From: Locusta migratoria
Lineage: Eukaryota; Arthropoda; Insecta; Orthoptera; Acrididae
Direction of reading: 5' to 3'
Length of the DNA stretch: 64,000 bases
NCBI GenBank assembly: GCA_026315105.1
Contig: CM048745.1
Coordinates: 757,717,006-757,781,005 of the forward strand
Under the pieces are notes generated by a model. The model had not been told where the DNA came from, did no database searches, and saw only the letters and a program-made list of their open reading frames with translations. Both the position numbers and the translations under genes were made by a program. Position 1 is the stretch's first letter. Every line of letters begins with the position of its first letter. Positions 32,540 to 43,826 of the stretch are shown one piece after another.

Positions 32540-33260
32540 CAAATAACAGCAAAGATGCAAGTTGAGCTGCGACATGCTCATACAAACTGAACTTAAGCTT
32601 CTGGTGTTAGTCTTCGTCAGAAAAAGAACACGCCACTGACACAATCACAAAAACATGCGTCACATACAAGCAGCCGTCATCTGAGGCCGCCGCACTCCGA
32701 AATATTAAGAATTAGTATTCTTCGGCAGGGGACGTGCAATCATGCAGGAATACGTCACTCGTCATTCAGATCTTTAACGGAACGTTTTAGTGGCGAAACC
32801 AAATACCATATACTGTCCTCTGTCTGCTTAACCCTATATTTGGTAATGTTGCTCTCAAGAAACATCAAAATTGCTTGTGGTTTCCTGCAACACATTTAAA
32901 GTTTCGTCTTTGGATTGGCAATGGTTATTTAAACCAGCATTTAAGCTGTCAAATGTAGCGCTGTTTCGTTGTGTTTTGCAAAAAGATTTTCAATAATCTG
33001 AATCTTTAGGAGACACTGCACGCATAAATTACCGTGCTATAAGTTTTCTTTTCATTTAGTAAAGAAATTTTTTCTAATGCATGGAAAATTGATTATAAAG
33101 AGAATGAGGAAGATTTTTTTTCCTTTGCTTGGTAGATCACTACTATATTCACAAGTCCGGAAGAAGAAGGAAACAGCATCTCTTGTACCACTGAATTATG
33201 TACTATAAGACAGATCTGACAATTATTGTCACTTGCCAGATTATGGGCTAAAAGAAATAC
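32540..33260. other. AT-rich spacer, no gene seen
   Basis: Upstream flank of the LINE up to the next SINE. Short frames only. Confidence 0.45.
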
Positions 33261-33263
33261 AGA

Positions 33264-33460
33264 CGCCGGCCACGGTGACCGAACGGTCTGCGGCGCTCCA
33301 GTCACGTTCTGCACGGCCACTACGGTCGGGAGTTCGAATCCCCTCCCCCATAGGGGATGGATATTTGTGCCGTCCTTAATATTAGCTAGTTAATAAGTAT
33401 TTTTAGGGACTGATGACCCAGTACTTAAGTCACATAAGCTCAAGGAACATTTGAATTTTG
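33264..33460 (+). mobile_element. SINE (family A)
   Basis: Head GCCGGCCACGGTGACCGAAC, B box GGAGTTCGAATCCCC, body GGATATTTGTGCCGTCC. It ends ACATTTGAATTTTG, followed by AATACAC matching AAATACA just before the head (about 33256), a short target duplication. Confidence 0.92.
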
Positions 33461-33879
33461 AATACACACTTTTTGTCTTCACGGGTAGCTGACGGTAAAA
33501 TATGGAAACTAGGGGATTATTCTGCACTATGTAAAACAAGGATTTGTTTGCAGGTACTTTACATCAAATAGTCCAAAATACAACAATTTATACAGCCATA
33601 GGAACAACACTGTAGTATTTATATTTTAGCGTCCATGCGAGTTTTTTGGCAATATTACTCAAAGGCAAGAAACTATGTTTGGGGAAAATTCATATAAAAT
33701 TGTTCACATTGACCTATACGTCTAATTTAGGTAACGCAATATTTTTTCTTCGCGTCAATTCTGTGTGTGGCAAACAGAGGGATAATGCGGGTTATAAGCG
33801 GTTTAATTACTATCTGCCCTCCCTCCTCACTTTTGACCAGGTCAAGAATGTAGACCATTTTACAAATAATTACGGGCCT

Positions 33880-33965
33880 AGTGTCCTCGGGCTAAAGCAC
33901 TCGACTGGAAACCGAAGGGTCGCGGGTTCGTAACCCGCAACGATCTCGGAATTTTTCAGTCCGCA
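33880..33965 (+). mobile_element. tRNA-like head of a SINE
   Basis: AGTGTCCTCGGGCTAAAGCA (A-box side), ACTCGACTGGAAACCGA (anticodon-like arm), GTCGCGGGTTCGTAACCCGC (T-arm-like, box B). The pairing of GCGGGTT with AACCCGC is perfect. No tail recognised. Confidence 0.65.
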
Positions 33966-34361
33966 TTTTAACCCAGTCTTCACCTCTCACCGATGGGAGG
34001 AGTCGCCAGAAACAAGTGGTTCGGATTCCTTTGGATAACTGAGCCACATGAAATTATTATTATTGGCAAATATTGTAATTTCACGCTTACAGAACTGCAG
34101 TTCATAATTGCGCCGTTTCAAGTGTACAAAGTGGCTGTATACCACAAAAAGACAAGGCGTGAGGTCTGTCGTATCACGCAGCTGACTGGCTGGCCTCTGG
34201 GACACAGCCGTCTGTAAGCGGCCAACCACTCAGCTGTAGTGACGACAGTGATGGGGCTTCCTTTTAATGTGGTCTTGCTGTATGGTCCTCAGATCAAAAG
34301 TCAAAATGAATAAATTATTATCTTACAAGCTGTTTAAATCGTTACAACCTTCTTTCCTTCC

Positions 34362-34448
34362 TTGGCCGCGCGGAACTGCCGCGTGTCTAAGGAGTCATGA
34401 TACGGATTGTGCGGCGGTTTCCGCCGGAAGTTCGAGTCCTTCCTCGGG

Positions 34449-34484
<36 letters not shown>

Positions 34485-34545
34485 TTCAGTAGTTAGTAAG
34501 TCTACGGACTGATGTTTGGTCCAATAGGCTTACAAACATCTCTCC
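34362..34545 (+). mobile_element. tRNA-derived SINE with (TG)n expansion
   Basis: TGGCCGCGCGGAACTGCCGC head, B box AGTTCGAGTCCTTCC, CTCGGGCATGTGTG, then a (TG)n run (about 34451-34480), then ACGGACTGATG and ACAAACATCTC. The microsatellite replaces the usual ATGTGTGTG body. Confidence 0.82.
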
Positions 34546-34661
34546 CTTGTTACGATAGGTAGCAGTCTTGAGAGTTCAGTTGTATTGATATTCGTTGTCA
34601 TTGATGCAGGATACTAATATCTGGTATTCATCTGTTGTGTCAGTGAGCTGTGCTAATGCTG

Positions 34662-35120
34662 TGGTGTCGCACAAGTACAAAGTGCGCGCCACCTACTTAC
34701 GCCGCGCGCCGCCATGCACGCACGGCGCGGCGTTCTTACGACGACAGCCACGAGCGCCCTCTGCGGCAAGTCCGCTCGTGGCCACCACTGAACGACATCG
34801 TTCACTTGGGACTGTGATAGGAACCAGTAAATACTTCGGAATCCGATAGGCACCAGTGAAGACTTGGCTAACAGATAGGCACTAGGCAGACCTCTAGCTC
34901 AACTATGTATCTGCAGTACTATGTAAAAGTTAAGTATTGTATAAATTCTGTTCAATATATATCTCGTTCTAATTTACTCTAGTGTTTTTAGTTTCTGGCG
35001 GCTCCCCTCCGTACCTGCACCAGCGTGCTATCTTTATTCCTGTGTCGGTCTCATTCCACTCGGCCACCGACACCTACAACGGAAACGAGACACAAAAGCG
35101 GCGACGAGGCTGGGACACAA
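34662..35120 (+). repeat. LTR-like repeat, copy 2
   Basis: The same sequence as 30601-31071 in the opposite orientation, with many substitutions, so the two are old. It starts TGGTGTCGCACAAGTAC and ends GCTGGGACACAA. No clean target duplication (left ATGCTG, right ATGCAA). Confidence 0.75.
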
Positions 35121-35441
35121 TAAATGCAATGTGTTTGTTCTGCTATTTTCACTATTTCTTGTCATTACACGTCAGTACATACAGTAACTAAACACTCTTT
35201 AGGCGATTTTAGACCTGTTTAGAGAGATTTGAAATGTGATAAAGGGACATTGCCGAGGTGGGGTGGCTTGCGTGCCTCAACGATACAGTTAGCCGTACCG
35301 TAGGTGCAACCACAGCGGAGGGGTATCTGTGGAGAGGCCAGACAAACGTGTGGTTCCTGAAGAGGGGCAGCAGCCTTTTCAGTAGTTACAGGGGCAACAG
35401 TCTGGATGATTGACTGAGCTAGCCTTGTAACATCAGCTAAT

Positions 35442-36785
35442 GTGGCTTTGCCACACAGCTACTGCGAACGGCTGAAAGCAAGGGGAAACTACAGCCGTTA
35501 CCTTTCCCGAGGACATGCAGCTCTACTGTATGAACATATGATGGCATCCTCTCGGGTAAAATATTCCGGAGGTAAAATAGTCCCCCATTCGGATCTCCGG
35601 GCGGGGACTACTCAGGAGGATGTGATCATCAGGAAAGACAATACTGGTATTCTACGGGTCGGAGCGTGGAATGTTAGATCCCTTAATCGGGTAGGAAAAT
35701 TAGAAAACTTGAAAAGGGAAATGGATAGGTTGAAGTTAGATATAGTGGGGATTAGTGAAGTTCATTGGCAGGATGAACAGGATTTCTGGTCAGGTGAGTA
35801 CAGGATTATAAATACAAAATCAATTGGGGGTATCACAGGAGTAGGATTGATAATGAATAAGAAAATAGGAATACGGGTAAACTACTATGACCAGCACAGT
35901 GATCGCATTATCATTGTCAAGATAGATACGAAGCCAACACCGATAACAGTAGTACAGGTTTATATGCCAACTAGCTCTGCCGATGATGAGGAAATCGAAG
36001 AAATATATGAGGAGCTAAAGGAAATTATTCAGACAATTAAGGGAGAGGAAAACTTAATTGTTATGGGAGACTGGAATTCGGTAGTAGGACAAGGGAGGGA
36101 AGGGAAGATAGTAGGTGGTCTGGGGAAAAGGAATGAAAGAGGAAGCCGCCTGGTAGAATTTTGCACAGAACATAATTTAGTTATAACAAACACCTGGTTG
36201 AAGAATCACAAAAGAAGGTTGTATACGTGGAAGAGACCAGGAGACACCGGAAGGTATCAGATCGATTTTATAATGATAAGACATAGATTTCGGAACCAGT
36301 TTTTACAGTGTAAGACATACCCAGGGGCAGATATAGACTCTGACCGTAACTTGTTGGTTATGAACTGTAGTCTGAAACTGAAGAAACTACAAAAAGGTAG
36401 GAAAATAAGGAGATGGGACCTAGATAAATTGAAGGAACCTGAGGTTCTTAAGAATTTCAGAGGGAGCTTTAGGCAACAATTGACAGAAACAGGGGAATAT
36501 AAAACAGTAGAGGAGGAATGGGTAAAATTGAGAGATGAAATAGTGAAGGTAGCAGAGGACAAAATAGGTAGGAAGGCAAGACCTACAAAAAATCCTTGGA
36601 TATCACAGGAGATACTAAATTTAATCGATGAAAGGAGAAAATATAAAAATGCAGTAAATGAAACAGGCAAAATGGAGTACAGACGACTAAGAAATGAGAT
36701 TGACAGGAAGTGCAAAATGGATAAGCAGGAGTGGCTAGAAGGCAAATGCAAGGATGTAGAAGACTGTATAAATAGGGAAAAATAG
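35442..36785 (+). pseudogene. RTE endonuclease domain and linker, LINE E
   Basis: The frame (447 codons) reads LRVGAWNVRSLNRVGKLEN (catalytic Asn), ISEVHWQD (Glu), VMGDWNSVVG (Asp-Asn), YTWKRPG then YQIDFIM, and ADIDSDRNLLVM. This is an exonuclease/endonuclease/phosphatase fold that would nick the target DNA. The last motif is normally SDHNLL; here His is Arg, so the catalytic His is lost. A one-base deletion near 36785 in an A run ends the frame just before the RT. Confidence 0.9.
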
Positions 36786-38440
36786 ATACAGCCTACAGGA
36801 AAATAAAAGAAACATTTGGAGATAAGAGAAACAGATCTATGAATATCAAGGACACTGATGGGAAACCAGTTCTCAGCAAAGAAGGGAAATATAGAGGGGC
36901 TCTACAAAGGAAATGAACTCCGAGACAGTATTGTAGGAAAGGAGGATGTAGATGAAGATGAAATAGGAGATACTGTATTGAGAGAAGAATTTGACAGATC
37001 CCTGAAAGACGTAAGTCGAAACAAGGCCCCTGGAGTACATGATATTCCCTCAGAGCTACTGAAGTCTCTGGGAGAACCAGCCATGACAAACCTGTTTCAC
37101 CTGGTGTGTAAGATGTATGAGACAGGAGAAGTACCCTCAGACTTTAAGAAAAATGTTATAATCCCCATTCCAAAGAATGTAGGTGCAGACAGGTGTGAAA
37201 ATTACAGAAGCATCAGTCTAATAAGTCATGGTTGTAAAATATTAACACAAATTATATACAGAAGGATGGAAAAGGTGGTAGAAGCCGACCTCGGGGAAGA
37301 TCAGTTTGGGTTCAGGAGAAATGTAGGAACACGTGAGGCAATACTCACGTTACGGCTTATCCTAGAAGATAGATTAAGAAAAGGCAAACCTACATTTCTA
37401 GCTTTTGTAGATTTGGAGAAGGCTTTTGACAATGTTGATTGGAATAAACTCTTTCAAGTTCTGAAGCAAGCAGGAGTAAAATATAGGGAACATAAGGTTA
37501 TTTATAACTTGTACAAAAACCAGATAGCGGTTATCAGAGTTGAAGTGCATGAAAGGGATGCAGTAGTTGGAAAGGGAGTAAGGCAGGGTTGTAGTCTTTC
37601 TCCATTGTTATTCAATTTGTACATTGAGCAAGCTATAGAGGAAAGCAAGGTGAAATTTGGAGAAGGAATTAAAGTTCAGGGTGAAGAATTAAAAACATTG
37701 CGTTTTGCTGACGACATTGTAATAATCTCAGAGACAGCAAAATACCTGGAAGAGCAGTTGAAGGGAATGGACAGTGTGCTGAAAGGTGCATATAAGATGA
37801 ACATTAACAAGAGGAAAACTAGGGTAATAGAGTGCAGTGTAAGGAAATCAGGTGATGCTGAAGGAATTAGATTGGGAAACGAAGCAATAAAGGAGGCAGA
37901 TGAGTTTTGTTATTTGGGCAGTAAAATAACAAATGATTGTCGCAGTACAGAGGATATAAAATGCAGAATGGCAATGGGTAGAAAAGCGTTCTTGAAAAAG
38001 AGAAATTTGTTAACATCGAATATTGATTTAAGCCTAAGGAAGTCTTTTCTGAAGGCATTTGTATGGAGTGTTGCCTTGTATGGGAGTGAGACATGGACGA
38101 TAAACAGGAAGAGGATTGACGCTTTTGAATTATGGTGCTACAGAAGAATGTTGAAGATTAAGTGGGTGGATCGCATAACTAATGAGGAGGTATTGAACAG
38201 AATTGGAGAGAAAAAAATTTCTGGCATAACTTGACTAAAAGAAGGGATAGATTGGTAGGACACATTCTTAGACATCAAGGAATTGTGAATTTACCATTGG
38301 AGGGAAGTGTGTGGGGTAAAAATCGCAGAGGAAGACCAAGAGATACAGACAGATTCAGACAGATGTAGGTTGCCGTTCTTATGTGGAGATGAAGAGGCCT
38401 GCTCAGGATAGGGTATTGTGGAGAGCTGCATCTAACCAGT
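36786..38440 (+). pseudogene. RTE reverse transcriptase, LINE E
   Basis: The frame 36858-38234 (458 aa) holds SRNKAPGVHDIPSELL, the fingers, QFGFRRNVGTREAILTLRL, FVDLEKAFDNVDWNKLF, GVRQGCSLSPLLFNLY and RFADDIVII (FADD intact), then YLGSKITND and FELWCYRRMLKIKWVDRI. A small deletion after the GSETWTI block removes about three residues. The C-terminus after GEKKISGIT is frameshifted but continues on the DNA (GRPRDTDR-like). The usual D of GVDDIP is H. The best-preserved RT palm of the RTE family in the window. Confidence 0.9.
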
Positions 38441-38465
38441 CTCCGGACTGAAGACCACAACAACA

Positions 38466-38740
38466 TAGGGAGAATTGTGCTTTGGGGTTGGCGACACTGC
38501 TCCTTGTGCCAGATGTTGTATAGGAGACTTTCCTTGACGCGGATATATAAACGATTTGTGTAACATGTAATGTCGTCATTAACTGATGCAATTCAACCGA
38601 GTCATGTTGAAGCTTCTCCCTTCTAAGATTTGAACATTTTTGAATTCTGGGCTGGTCCCCAAGTCCCATCTCAATCACACGACTCGTAAACATTTCGTAT
38701 ACACACTTTCACACACATAGAACACTATATGCAGACATTT
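38466..38740. other. Short spacer, no gene seen
   Basis: LINE E right flank. Nothing recognisable. Confidence 0.45.
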
Positions 38741-38885
38741 GGAGTACATATTTTCTCCTGGGGAGCATGGGATGGCGGCAGGAAGGGCATCCGGCCATCC
38801 TGAAAATGTTAACACATGTCAAATCCGCGTTTAACACAGTGCCAACCCTGCATTTGCAGAAAAGGTCCACAGACATAGAACTCTC
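38740..38885 (+). mobile_element. Fragment of a SINE (GGAAGGGCATCCGGCCATC type)
   Basis: GCGGCAGGAAGGGCATCCGG and CAGTGCCAACCCTGCATTTG match a repeat phrase I associate with arthropod SINE tails. No head visible. Confidence 0.55.
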
Positions 38886-38924
38886 ACGTCAGAGACAAAT
38901 GACCACACTGTAGTGGAGTATCTG

Positions 38925-39095
38925 AGCGGTCAAAGGCGCCTCGCTGCGGAGCGCGCGGTTGCTCGCCGTCGGAGGTTCGGTTCGAATCCTGCCTGGGGCA
39001 TGGGAGTTTGTGTTTGTCCTTAGGTTCCTTTAACTTATTTTAAGTAGTTTGTAAGTTACGGACTGATGAACACGCAATTTGGTACGACAAATTAA
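38925..39095 (+). mobile_element. SINE (family B-like)
   Basis: GTATCTGAGCGGTCAAAGGC (box A), GCGCGCGGTTGCTCGCCGTC, B box GGTTCGAATCCTGCC, GGGGCATGGGAGTTTGTG, and TACGGACTGATG then a poly-A-rich stretch. An extra CGGTT is inserted before the B box. Confidence 0.85.
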
Positions 39096-39449
39096 AAAAA
39101 AAAAAAGAAAAAAATTGACCATATTCAAAGTCCGTGAGTTCAACGGAGCGGCCCATTTTGCTCTCTCGCGCTGTCTACTGACTACTGAGGTCGCTGACAT
39201 GCAGTGCCTGGCAGAAAGTCTACGAATACTTTTGATCATATAGTGTACGTCAGAGTCCATGTTCTTGTTCCAGTTTTACACCATCCGCAGCACTCAAAAA
39301 GCTGACATTGTGACCCGCTAATGGGGAGACTAATATCACAGTGTAACATATACAGAGGAGAAGCCCCCCCCCCCTAAACCACTGTCTTACGCTCTCCTCG
39401 TAGTTCCTTAAGATGCTAGCAGGTGTCAGGCGGTTCCCTGGCTTATAGG

Positions 39450-40640
39450 GTGCCTCTCGCACGACAGAAGGTAGCGTGGAGGGGTGGCTGAGGGGAGAGT
39501 TCGTGCCGCCTGCCACGAGGCCACGGCTGTGTCCGCTGGCGTTTGAGGGGAGGTGGTGGTGGGGACGGCCGCTACCTGCCGCCTGCTCTGGCCAGTTTAA
39601 AGGGCTGCTTCTGACCGCAGCGCCATCATGGGACATCTTACGGAACTGCTGGAAACCCTCCCTCCCCGCACCCCTGAGCGTAGGACCGGGCCCTTACGGA
39701 GGTTTCCCGTCTGTATATATTTGTCTGTGCTAATATTTTACCCCGCAAGCTCAACCGAACAGCAACCCAAACTGGTAGCAGTACGAAACAGACGAAGCAG
39801 CTAGCAGCCGGCTCGTCCTCGGGTGTTGGACGGCGCCGGTGCCAGAGAAAGCGTGTGGCGCGGTATCTGGCGCGGGGATACATTAGGGCTGGCGCATTTG
39901 TCGGCCGGCTCAGTAAGTACCGCTGCGCCGTGACGGATGGCGGCCATCGATCAATCGCGACTCAGCGGGTCGACGCTCGGCTCCGTTGTCGCTGGCGGGC
40001 AGCCTCGCATTAGCCGACGGCTCACGGCTAGGGGTGGGGGGGGGTGGGGGCAGGGCGGGTATTTGTTCCGGGGCGATCTCTCTCCCCCTCCCACCTCCCA
40101 CCGCCCCCTCGGCGAAGGCCATTTCTCGCTCTTGTGGGACTTCAAAGGACACGATCCATGTTTAATAGAGCCACGCTCTAAAGGGCAAAGAAATGTCGTC
40201 TCGCATAAATTTCTTTCTGGGCACCCCCCCCTTTTTCTTTTTTTTAGAACAGGCTGCACTTCTCGCCGCAAAGGGGTGGGGTGGGAGGGCGGAAGGAAGG
40301 AAAAAGAAAAAAAATCACTTCAAAGAGCTTCTCGAGATTTAAAATTTATTGAGAAACTTTGAAGGCGGAAACCGTCATTAGCAAAAAGGGGGGAGCGGAA
40401 GTGTTAATTAAAATGGGGCGTGCTGGTGGGACGGCCGCGGCGACGTGTCGTCTGCGCATAATGAATTAGTGATGCGGCCACGCCTACAGCACGCCACGGC
40501 CCGGGCCCAGGTTTGGCTGCGTAAACCTCGTGGCGTCCGCTTACTCTGGGCGTCTTCACGACTGAGACGAGGTGTCGTCTTTTCCCTGCAGAGCTTCCAC
40601 CACTGTTGCAATAACTACTTTATTGTTTCCACAAATAAGA
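39450..40640. other. GC-rich island
   Basis: CpG- and GGGG-rich, with homopolymer tracts (CCCCCCCC, GGGGGGG) and overlapping frames on both strands. No protein signature was recognised. Length and composition fit a CpG island around a promoter or a non-coding exon, but no splice-linked ORF supports a gene. Confidence 0.55.
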
Positions 40641-40699
40641 ACCAATGGGAGGCAAAACCATTGCTAGGCCCGAATAATTTAGAGTCCCGTTTGCACGTT

Positions 40700-40797
40700 C
40701 AGGCGTGCCAGTGTTTCCAGCTCTGGCTGTCAGTGGAGCTTCGACTTGGTCTTTACATCGTCAAATTAAACCAGTGTAATAACTATGCATGTCCAAG
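40700..40797. repeat. Direct repeat 1 (pair with 42091-42190)
   Basis: GGCGTGCCAGTGTTTCCAGC, then GTCAGTGGAGCTTCGACTTGG, recurs at 42092 with about 90% identity. The two copies bracket a LINE fragment and a SINE. Confidence 0.9.
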
Positions 40798-40812
40798 TTC
40801 AGACGTTTTATA

Positions 40813-40819
40813 TTGATGT

Positions 40820-40892
<73 letters not shown>

Positions 40893-40893
40893 T
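40813..40893. repeat. (CT)n then (AT)n microsatellite
   Basis: About 55 bp of CT repeats followed by about 24 bp of AT repeats. Confidence 0.98.
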
Positions 40894-40949
40894 TGGAGAC
40901 AGCGTTAACTTCAATTATTTTGCAGCAGATGCGGTCATACGTTCGACCT

Positions 40950-41800
40950 CGCACGGGAATTCGTAATGGCGAGTGTAAGAGTTCATGGACGGTAGGAGCG
41001 CTAAAGTCATAGCGATTTCGGAGAAAATGTAAGTAGTTCTTTCAGGTTGTTTGCAGATGACGCCGTCATTTACGGTCTAGTAAAATCATCTGAAGATCAA
41101 AACGAACTGCAGAACGATCTGAATAAGATATCACTATGGTGTAAAAATTGGCAATTGACTCTAAATAATGAGAAGTCTGCAGTCGTCCACATGAATACGA
41201 AAAGAAATCCGTTAAACGTTGTTTACAAGATAAGTCAATTTAATGTGAAGTCCGTAAACTACACAATATACCTAGGAATTACTATTACTTCAGACTTAAC
41301 TGCAAAGAACACGTATATAATGTCGTGGGAAAGGCGACCCAGAGACTGTAGAACCGTTAAAATAACTACTAAAGAATCTGCATACACTACGCTTGTCCGT
41401 CCTTTTTTGGAGTATTGCTGCCCAGTGTGGGATCCTTATCAGGTGGGTTTGACGGACGACATCGAAAGAGTCAAAAGAAGGGCAGTTCGTTTTGTACTGT
41501 CACCACACAGGGAAACTATACAGTATCTGGGATGGGAATCATTACAACAACGGCGCTTTATCGCTGCGGCGTGGGCTACTTAGGAAACTCCAATCGCTAA
41601 AATTCTCCTCCAAATCGAAAATATATTGTTGACTCCCACTTACATAAGTAGAATTGGTCATCAGAATAAAATACTAGAAATCAGAGCTCGAACGTAGAGA
41701 TTCAGGTGTTCCTTCTTCCCGCGCGCTATTCAATAATGGAATTGGAGATAAATAGCCAGGCAATTAAATGTGATTTGCAGAGTATCCCATGTAGATGTAG
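40950..41800 (+). mobile_element. CR1-group LINE fragment (family 3), 3' end
   Basis: Plus strand from the RT catalytic block to the ATGTAGATGTAG tail (41785-41796). The 3' UTR (TTCAAGCTCTGATTTC-like in reverse, GAATCATTACAAC) matches 60617-62710 on the minus strand, so both belong to one family. Confidence 0.85.
41047..41583 (+). pseudogene. CR1-group RT fragment, palm to C-terminus
   Basis: The frame reads FADDAVIYGLVKSSEDQNEL, ISLWCKNWQLTLNNEKSAVV, YLGITITSDLTAKN, PFLEYCCPVWDPYQVGLTDD and IERVKRRAVRFVLS. The FADD pair is the last catalytic motif. Upstream palm motifs are absent (5' truncation), and a deletion near residue 90 removes part of the thumb. Confidence 0.88.
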
Positions 41801-41924
41801 CGTGCGAGTTGTGGAAGTTTGAGACGGACGGGAGGCAAGCACGAGTAGCCAACGATCAAACGAAATCAGCGACTGCAAACAAAAGAACCATAAAAAATAG
41901 ATAAAAAAATAATAAAGAAAAGGT

Positions 41925-42090
41925 TAAGGTGACCGCTGACTCGAAGCGGGAGCCCCGGGTTCGAGTCCCGGCCCGGCTCACACTTTCACTTGTGGCCGTT
42001 GCCTAATTTCAATGCTCTAATGCAGCTACTGTCAATCTTTTCTTTCCTAATTCTTCTTCCTTCCCCACCCTTATCAATAATTTGCACGAT
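41925..42090 (+). mobile_element. tRNA-like SINE
   Basis: AAGGTTAAGGTGACCGCTG, GACTCGAAGCGGGAGCCCC, then GGGTTCGAGTCCCGGCCC and CTCACACTTTCAC. A short A-rich stretch precedes the head. Confidence 0.75.
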
Positions 42091-42190
42091 AAGGCGTGCC
42101 AGTGTTTCCAGCTCTGGTGGTCAGTGGAGCTTCGACTTGGTTTTTATATCGTCAAATCAAACCAATGTAATAGTTCAAATACAGTGCATT
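42091..42190. repeat. Direct repeat 2 (pair with 40700-40797)
   Basis: See 40700. Shares TTCCAGCTCTGG and GTCAGTGGAGCTTCGACTTG. Confidence 0.9.
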
Positions 42191-42634
42191 CCGAGATTCA
42201 TTGCTATTTAACTCATCTTCTTTCGAAAATTATTTATTCGAACCCGAAGGAACGGGACAAATACAAGAACTTCACGTCGGCAGAATTATAAACGACCACC
42301 ATTATCTACTACAATGGCTGGGTGGATAGGCTGGTGGCTTATAAACGTGAAGGATGAGTGTTCAACTTTAACAAAGAGACCACATGGGTATCGGATTTTA
42401 GAATTTTTCGATATTTATGGTACGAGAAGGTCAGAACTTAAATAACAATCAGCCAAAGCCATACTATGCACCTCCAAAAATTCTCGAGGAAATCGACTTA
42501 GAAGTTTTGCAAATAAACGTTAGTACCAATCATAATTGTGTTTTAGTGTTTGGTATGTACAATCTATAATAAGCATTTGTTGTGCATTTAAATGTGATGT
42601 AAATAAAAAGAAAGTTCAACGTGAAAAAAGGATG

Positions 42635-42720
42635 GTAGCGTTCTGGCCTTCCAACCGTAGAGTCGCTGGTTCAAATCCTGTCGTTAAAGATTTTTTTTCT
42701 TTGCTTTCGTTGTGTTCGAA
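42635..42720 (+). mobile_element. tRNA-like SINE (T-rich body)
   Basis: GGTAGCGTTCTGGCCTTCC, AACCGTAGAGTCGCTGG, B box GGTTCAAATCCTG, then poly-T with CTTTGC. Similar body at 45434-45560. Confidence 0.65.
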
Positions 42721-43058
42721 TACTTACAAAATTTTAGTTTCTAATGATAATTTTTTACGAAAAGTGCATGTTTTTCTTTATTCGTAATTTTCTATATTTT
42801 ATAGAAAGTTGTTAATAATGATGGTTTCAATAAAAAAACAAAAAAAACACACAAGTTACATTTTTTTAAAGTGTTGCTTTACTATTTTTTGACGACGGTA
42901 GTCTTTGATTGTTCAGTTTGTGAAAAGCTACGACATTGTTTTTGGAAAGTCATCTCCATAGCTACTTAGTGGCTTTCCAAGCAGCTAACCTGGTCAGCCA
43001 CCGTTTTACATGACTGCAACACGTAGAATCAGAGATCCCAAAAATATAACTGTATTCG

Positions 43059-43150
43059 TTCAAATGTTGAAATGTTTGTAAAGCTACGGGACTTTACTTC
43101 TTGGTTATTAGTCCCTAGCTTACGAACTACTTAAACTTACCTATTGGTAC
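43059..43150 (-). mobile_element. SINE (family A), 3' part, minus
   Basis: The plus strand starts GTTCAAATGTTGAAATG, then CTTACGAACTACTTAAAC. The head is missing. Confidence 0.75.
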
Positions 43151-43266
43151 TTACTTACACTTTGCAAAACTTCAAAGTCGATCCTCTCGACAATTTTTGA
43201 GAGTTGCGTAGAATGTCTTTGACTGATTGTTTATTAAAAAAAATCCGATACCCAAGTGGCCTCTCT

Positions 43267-43826
43267 GTAAGTAGTCAGCTGTTTTATTTTATTTTTATTT
43301 ATTTTTTAATACGTGTGCCGGCTGCATTTTAGTTCTGAATTCGATAAAAATTGTAAGCTTGTAGGCTTAGGTTCGAAATTTATAAATTTTCCATTTTTAT
43401 GGTAATTGCCTAATATTTAAACACACACAGATATCACCATAGTAAAAATATTGAAAACTAGCTTTTATCCGCAGCTTCGCTCGCGTTGATGTCCTCGCAT
43501 GCGTGTCAAAGACCATCGAAAGTACAATAATTTCGCATCTTTGTTCTCAAGTTATGACCAGGAGCATCTGCATAAAAGGAAAGTCTGCAGTTCTACGGTT
43601 TAAACGTAGACCGCGCGTAGAATGACGGTAAACACAGTCCTTCTTTATCGAGAAGAAAATAACGGCATTATTAAATGCAAATCACACTTGAAGTCCTGAA
43701 GTAGGTATGCAGCCATTACAGTAATTACTACAATAAATGACTTGAAAAGAGCTTCCTGGAATTTAGGACAGACTCCGAGCAAGAGGAACTAATGTCCGGG
43801 GGTGGCTACGATCATAGCCTGTTATA
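43267..43826. other. Spacer with a Helitron-end-like motif
   Basis: Minus-strand sequence CGAAGCTGCGGATAAAAGCTAG (43446-43480) ends in CTAG with a short GC hairpin (GCGAGCGAAGCTGCGG) upstream, as Helitron 3' ends do. No 5' partner found. Confidence 0.5.

Larger units (their letters stand above)
35229..38465 (+). mobile_element. RTE-clade LINE E, near full length
   Basis: Carries a 5' leader (about 35229-35440), endonuclease, RT, and the 3' end ACCACAACAACATAGG. One frame break lies between endonuclease and RT frames (near 36785) and another at the C-terminus (about 38215). The most complete member of the family; copies A-D are 5' truncations. The left edge is inferred from where the leader-like GC-balanced sequence begins. 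Confidence 0.9.
42377..43266. mobile_element. TIR-bounded repeat of about 890 bp
   Basis: Left GACCACATGGGTATCGGATT; right end, inverted, GGCCACTTGGGTATCGGATT. A third copy of the terminal sequence (inverted) is at about 23755-23815. It contains a tRNA-like SINE. No ORF, no transposase signature, no clear target duplication. Confidence 0.6.

Noticed and set aside
39910..40362. ORFs of 80-141 codons in the second GC island
   Set aside because: Frame-shifted shadows of each other, homopolymer-driven (G and C runs), no domains.
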